DNA of 9,594 nucleotides, from assembly GCA_029261435.1 (NCBI GenBank), contig JAJDBI010000120.1, forward strand, positions 1 to 9,594, read 5' to 3'. The position numbers and the translations under genes were made by a program. Position 1 is the stretch's first letter, and each line of letters opens with the position of its first letter. The notes under the pieces are model-generated. The model was given only the letters and a program-made list of their open reading frames with translations, made no database searches and was not told where the DNA came from. Of this stretch, positions 7,470-9,594 are shown piece by piece. Source of the stretch: Nitrospinaceae bacterium (GTDB lineage Bacteria > Nitrospinota > Nitrospinia > Nitrospinales > VA-1).

Positions 7470-7498
7470 TTTACAATCATTATTGAAAGTCATACCAT
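7470..7498 (+). promoter_or_regulatory. Candidate promoter giving a leaderless transcript
   Basis: TTTACA (7470-7475, 5 of 6 to the -35 consensus) and TACCAT (7493-7498, 4 of 6 to the -10) are 17 nt apart. The expected start point, about 7 nt after the -10, falls on or next to the ATG at 7505. That matches the absence of any Shine-Dalgarno sequence before this gene. Confidence 0.38.
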
Positions 7499-7504
7499 TA
7501 CCGC

Positions 7505-7819
7505 ATGCTTAAGGTGGAATGTTATACAGGTTCGCAATCACAGCAAAATCCGGTGGCCTTCATACTGAAGGACAGTCGTTACAAGGTGGAAGAGATCATT
7601 GATCGCTGGTATGGAGAAGGTTCGTCTTATTTTAAAATTAAGGCGGATGATGGCAATATTTACCTTCTCAAATACGATAAGCGTTCGAGCCATTGGGAAT
7701 GGGTTTTTTATCAAAACCCCAAAAAGATGAATGCCCTGCCTTATTCACTCGCTGGAATGAATCCGTTTCGCAAGGCCCGGTGGGAAGAAATGGACCCGGA
7801 CAACCGGTTTCTCTCCTGA
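7505..7819 (+). CDS. Small conserved-looking cytosolic protein, 104 aa
   Basis: The start is tightly constrained: an in-frame TGA lies at 7484-7486 and ATG 7505 is the first start after it. There is no ribosome-binding site and a promoter -10 lies just upstream, so the mRNA may be leaderless. Residues 24-70 have the form of a small beta-rich domain, with VEEIIDRWYGEG and then YFKIKADDGNIYLLKYD. I associate this pattern with short conserved hypothetical cytosolic proteins in several bacterial phyla, where RWYG and the ADDG turn recur, but this is from memory and no function is known. It has no signal peptide, membrane segment or Cys pair. The C-terminal 30 residues (after about 73) are basic and less structured. 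It lies 139 nt upstream of pcm on the same strand and may be co-transcribed with it. Confidence 0.75.
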   Translation: MLKVECYTGSQSQQNPVAFILKDSRYKVEEIIDRWYGEGSSYFKIKADDGNIYLLKYDKRSSHWEWVFYQNPKKMNALPYSLAGMNPFRKARWEEMDPDNRFLS

Positions 7820-7898
7820 CCACCAGCCGTGGAGGCAATGAGCAGTATCTTTTTACCGCTAGCAACAATGCTCTCAGCGCATTGGGTTAGTGCTTACA

Positions 7899-7918
7899 GG
7901 CCCCACGCCTAGTGGTCC
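7899..7918 (+). other. Weak hairpin between the 104-aa gene and pcm
   Basis: The core CCAC/GTGG stem is flanked by GG/CC pairs with a small internal mismatch and has a GCCTA loop. It is followed by only a mild T-rich stretch (GCTTTCTAAC), so it is at most a weak or partial terminator. I saw no convincing separate promoter for pcm in 7820-7958. Confidence 0.22.
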
Positions 7919-7958
7919 GCTTTCTAACAAATAAAACTTCCGCACACGTGGAGAGGTT

Positions 7959-8627
7959 ATGAACCGTTTATCTCCGGAATTGATCCAGTCTTATGCCGGA
8001 CAACGCCGAAAAATGGTTGAAGAACAATTGGTAGAACGTGGGGTCAAGGATCTACGCGTGCTGGAAGCGATGAGCCGTGTGCCTCGCCATCTGTTCGCTC
8101 AGGAGTCTTTGGAGCACCGCGCCTATGGCGACACACCACTGCCGATTGGGGAAAACCAGACGCTTTCTCAGCCCTATATTGTGGGAGCAATGACGGAGGC
8201 GCTTGGACTGAAAGGTGAAGAAAGAGTTCTCGAAATTGGCACCGGGTCCGGTTACCAGACAGCTATTATTGCGGAACTGGCTCGTCAGGTTTTTACCATT
8301 GAGCGCTTGAACAACCTTTCTCGCAAAGCCCAAAAGATTTTAGAGGGATTGAGTTATATGAACATTGTTTTTAAAATGTTCGATGGAACTTATGGTTGGC
8401 CGGATCAGGCTCCGTTTGATGCTATTTTGATAACGGCTTCGGCGCGAGAAATACCTGAGTCGTTGATCAAGCAGTTGGGAGACGGCGGTCGCTTGGTAGC
8501 ACCTATCGGTGAAGCGGATAAACAGAAACTGGTGTTGCTGGCCAAAAATGGAGAGCGCATCAGCCGCCGGGATTTAGGCGATTGCAAATTTGTTCCGTTG
8601 ATAGGAAAATATGGTTGGTCTCAATAG
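7959..8627 (+). CDS. pcm: Protein-L-isoaspartate O-methyltransferase
   Basis: This repair enzyme transfers a methyl group from S-adenosylmethionine to the abnormal carboxyl of L-isoaspartyl residues in aged proteins, starting their return to normal aspartyl linkages in the cytoplasm. The 222-aa length is typical. The diagnostic motifs are in order. The N-terminal helix has RRKMVEEQL, and PRHLF follows. GENQTLSQPY is the PCMT active-site loop containing the conserved Ser. VLEIGTGSGYQTA is SAM-binding motif I. DAILITAS follows, then GGRLVAPIG, and the C-terminal FVPLIGKYGW is a family hallmark. ATG 7959 has an excellent overlapping GGAG/GAGG ribosome-binding site at 7950-7956. The phosphoribosyltransferase-like gene begins 49 nt downstream on the same strand, so the two are likely co-transcribed. 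In many bacteria pcm is paired with surE or nlpD/rpoS; neither is visible here. Confidence 0.96.
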   Translation: MNRLSPELIQSYAGQRRKMVEEQLVERGVKDLRVLEAMSRVPRHLFAQESLEHRAYGDTPLPIGENQTLSQPYIVGAMTEALGLKGEERVLEIGTGSGYQTAIIAELARQVFTIERLNNLSRKAQKILEGLSYMNIVFKMFDGTYGWPDQAPFDAILITASAREIPESLIKQLGDGGRLVAPIGEADKQKLVLLAKNGERISRRDLGDCKFVPLIGKYGWSQ

Positions 8628-8676
8628 TCACCCCTTGGCAGGGATGGTAAGGAAATTTATATAGGGAGGGTTTGCG

Positions 8677-9219
8677 GTGTTTTCCAGAATCACAAAAAAA
8701 GGAAATTTTGTTCTCAGTTCAGGGGTTAAATCTACTTATTCCTATGAATATGGAGACCTGTCGGATGCCATGAACGAGGCATATTGTGAAATCCTTTTAA
8801 AAAAACTTTTGGCATGGCAAAAGCAACATGGAAAGTTCAATGTGGTTGTGGGCTGCGAAACTGAAGGCATTCGTATTGGCCACCATTTATCCAAGCTGAT
8901 GAACCTGCCTTTCTACATCATGCCCAAAAAAAGGTTGGACTACGCTCAAATTGCTGCTGCCGCTTATTCTCCAGAGACGCATTGGCTGATTGTTGACGAC
9001 GTTGTAACGACCGGACATTCCTTCATCCGGGCCGTGGATTATCTCGAGGTGGAAGAAAAACCTGAGACCATTACCTTTGCCTGCATGATCAAGCGGAACC
9101 CCGCAAACCTGGATTATTCGGCGGTGCAGGGTGATTCGGAAAAAGAGCAGCTAATGGTTCCCGATGAGAGAATGGATTTTATTGATAAACGGCTGGTGTC
9201 GTTGTACAGCGAAGACTGA
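8677..9219 (+). CDS. PyrE-like phosphoribosyltransferase, 180 aa
   Basis: The start is GTG 8677, supported by a strong AGGGAGGG ribosome-binding site (8663-8670) 6 nt before it. Residues 8-28 (KGNFVLSSGVKST and following) match the N-terminal strand of orotate phosphoribosyltransferase. Residues 56-70 (VVVGCETEG) correspond to the pyrophosphate-loop region. LIVDDVVTTGHS (104-115) is the PRPP-binding signature of type I phosphoribosyltransferases. The usual OPRT catalytic loop, with a spaced Lys and a His-Gly, is not conserved: after the PKK at 83-85 the sequence is RLDYAQ, so the second Lys and the His appear as L87 and Y89. The normally Gly-rich pyrophosphate loop reads ETEG. It may be a PyrE paralogue using a different substrate, a regulatory relative or a divergent OPRT, so I withhold the symbol. 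It lies downstream of pcm and converges on an MltA gene with no spacer. Confidence 0.85.
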   Translation: MFSRITKKGNFVLSSGVKSTYSYEYGDLSDAMNEAYCEILLKKLLAWQKQHGKFNVVVGCETEGIRIGHHLSKLMNLPFYIMPKKRLDYAQIAAAAYSPETHWLIVDDVVTTGHSFIRAVDYLEVEEKPETITFACMIKRNPANLDYSAVQGDSEKEQLMVPDERMDFIDKRLVSLYSED

Positions 9220-9237
9220 TCAGCTTCTTTTGATCAG
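9216..9237. repeat. Inverted repeat covering both convergent stop codons
   Basis: CTGATCA (9216-9222) and TGATCAG (9231-9237) form a perfect 7-bp stem with an 8-nt loop. TGATCA at 9217-9222 supplies the TGA stop of the phosphoribosyltransferase gene and, on the other strand, the TGA stop of the MltA-like gene. No T-run follows on either strand, so it is a weak terminator candidate at best. Confidence 0.5.
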
Positions 9238-9594
9238 GTAATAGACTTCTCCCCGTTCGTGATAGTGACCCGCTTTAGCACCGGCTATTTGCCCGGTTCC
9301 AAAATACAGATCTCCCCGTCCCGCGCCTCGAATGGCGCTTCCTGTGTCCTGATCCACTACAAACCTTGAAATGGGTTTCCAGCGTACGATCTCATTATTC
9401 TCGTTGAGGACGGGTTGGCGGATTTTTATGAAGGCTAATCCTCCCGCCGGGTAAATGGATTTGTCGGTGGCGATGGAACGTCCGCCCACCAATTCTCCTC
9501 CTCCTGACCCACGTGGTCCTTCATCGTCATTGAGAGTGAAAAAGATATAGCGTTTATTCTGGTAGAGGTATTTTGCGATATCCTGCGGATGATC
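9220..9594 (-). CDS. mltA: MltA-type membrane-bound lytic transglycosylase, C-terminal part
   Basis: The frame is open from the right edge to TGA 9222-9220, giving 124 residues of a longer protein whose N-terminus is outside the window. It carries the C-terminal 3D domain of MltA: RSIATDKSIYPAGG, then RFVVDQDTGSAIRG and GRGDLYFGTG, with the three conserved Asp that name the domain, ending in GEVYYLI. MltA cleaves the MurNAc-GlcNAc bond of peptidoglycan without water, leaving 1,6-anhydro ends, and is usually a lipoprotein at the outer membrane. The third Asp (in GRGD) aligns with the catalytic Asp of E. coli MltA. The upstream YLYQNKRYIFF segment also fits the MltA domain rather than an RlpA-like or stand-alone 3D protein. 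TTG 9492-9490 lies mid-domain and is not the start. Any lipobox would lie in the missing N-terminus. Confidence 0.88.
   Translation of the reverse strand, partial: DHPQDIAKYLYQNKRYIFFTLNDDEGPRGSGGGELVGGRSIATDKSIYPAGGLAFIKIRQPVLNENNEIVRWKPISRFVVDQDTGSAIRGAGRGDLYFGTGQIAGAKAGHYHERGEVYYLIKRS

Noticed and set aside
9220..9492. Reading the right-end gene as a complete 90-aa 3D-domain protein starting at TTG 9492
   Set aside because: The frame stays open to the window edge with MltA-like residues upstream, so the TTG is an internal Leu codon and the gene is only cut by the window.

Overview
The window looks like chromosomal housekeeping and envelope sequence from a Gram-negative bacterium. The evidence is an MltA-type lytic transglycosylase, a very long AsmA-like inner-membrane protein and a Sec-exported small protein. 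By eye the base composition is moderate, in the mid-40s % GC, and similar across all genes, with no obvious transferred island. I cannot fix the lineage from sequence alone. The gene styles would suit a Nitrospinota or deltaproteobacterial-type genome, but that is a guess. I see no tRNA, rRNA, CRISPR array, transposase, integrase or prophage gene.

Layout. (1) Positions 1-639, minus strand: the N-terminal two-thirds or so of a radical SAM enzyme that runs off the left edge; its start is unclear. (2) About 640-908: an AT-rich divergent intergenic region with candidate promoters both ways. (3) 909-1799, plus: an unrecognised soluble 296-aa protein rich in histidine and acidic residues. (4) 1800-1957: a convergent intergenic region with hairpins, including a probable minus-strand terminator. 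(5) 1958-7239, minus: a likely operon read right to left, made of an M28-family zinc aminopeptidase, a 1334-aa AsmA-like membrane-anchored protein and a 105-aa exported basic protein. A near-consensus extended -10 promoter lies upstream, at 7312-7320. (6) 7505-9219, plus: a small conserved-looking protein whose promoter spacing suggests a leaderless mRNA, then protein-L-isoaspartate O-methyltransferase (pcm), then a PyrE-like phosphoribosyltransferase with a changed catalytic loop. (7) 9220-9594, minus: the C-terminal part of an MltA-like lytic transglycosylase, convergent with the phosphoribosyltransferase; the two stop codons together form one TGATCA palindrome.

How the genes fit together. 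Two themes recur: envelope construction and turnover (AsmA-like protein, MltA, exported small protein) and protein repair or degradation (Pcm, M28 peptidase). The only strong case for functional linkage is the peptidase-AsmA pair, which are separated by 6 nt. I found no convincing new multi-gene system. The points most worth checking are the radical SAM gene without a normal start, the PyrE-like protein without the usual loop residues, the candidate leaderless gene, and the two proteins I could not place.
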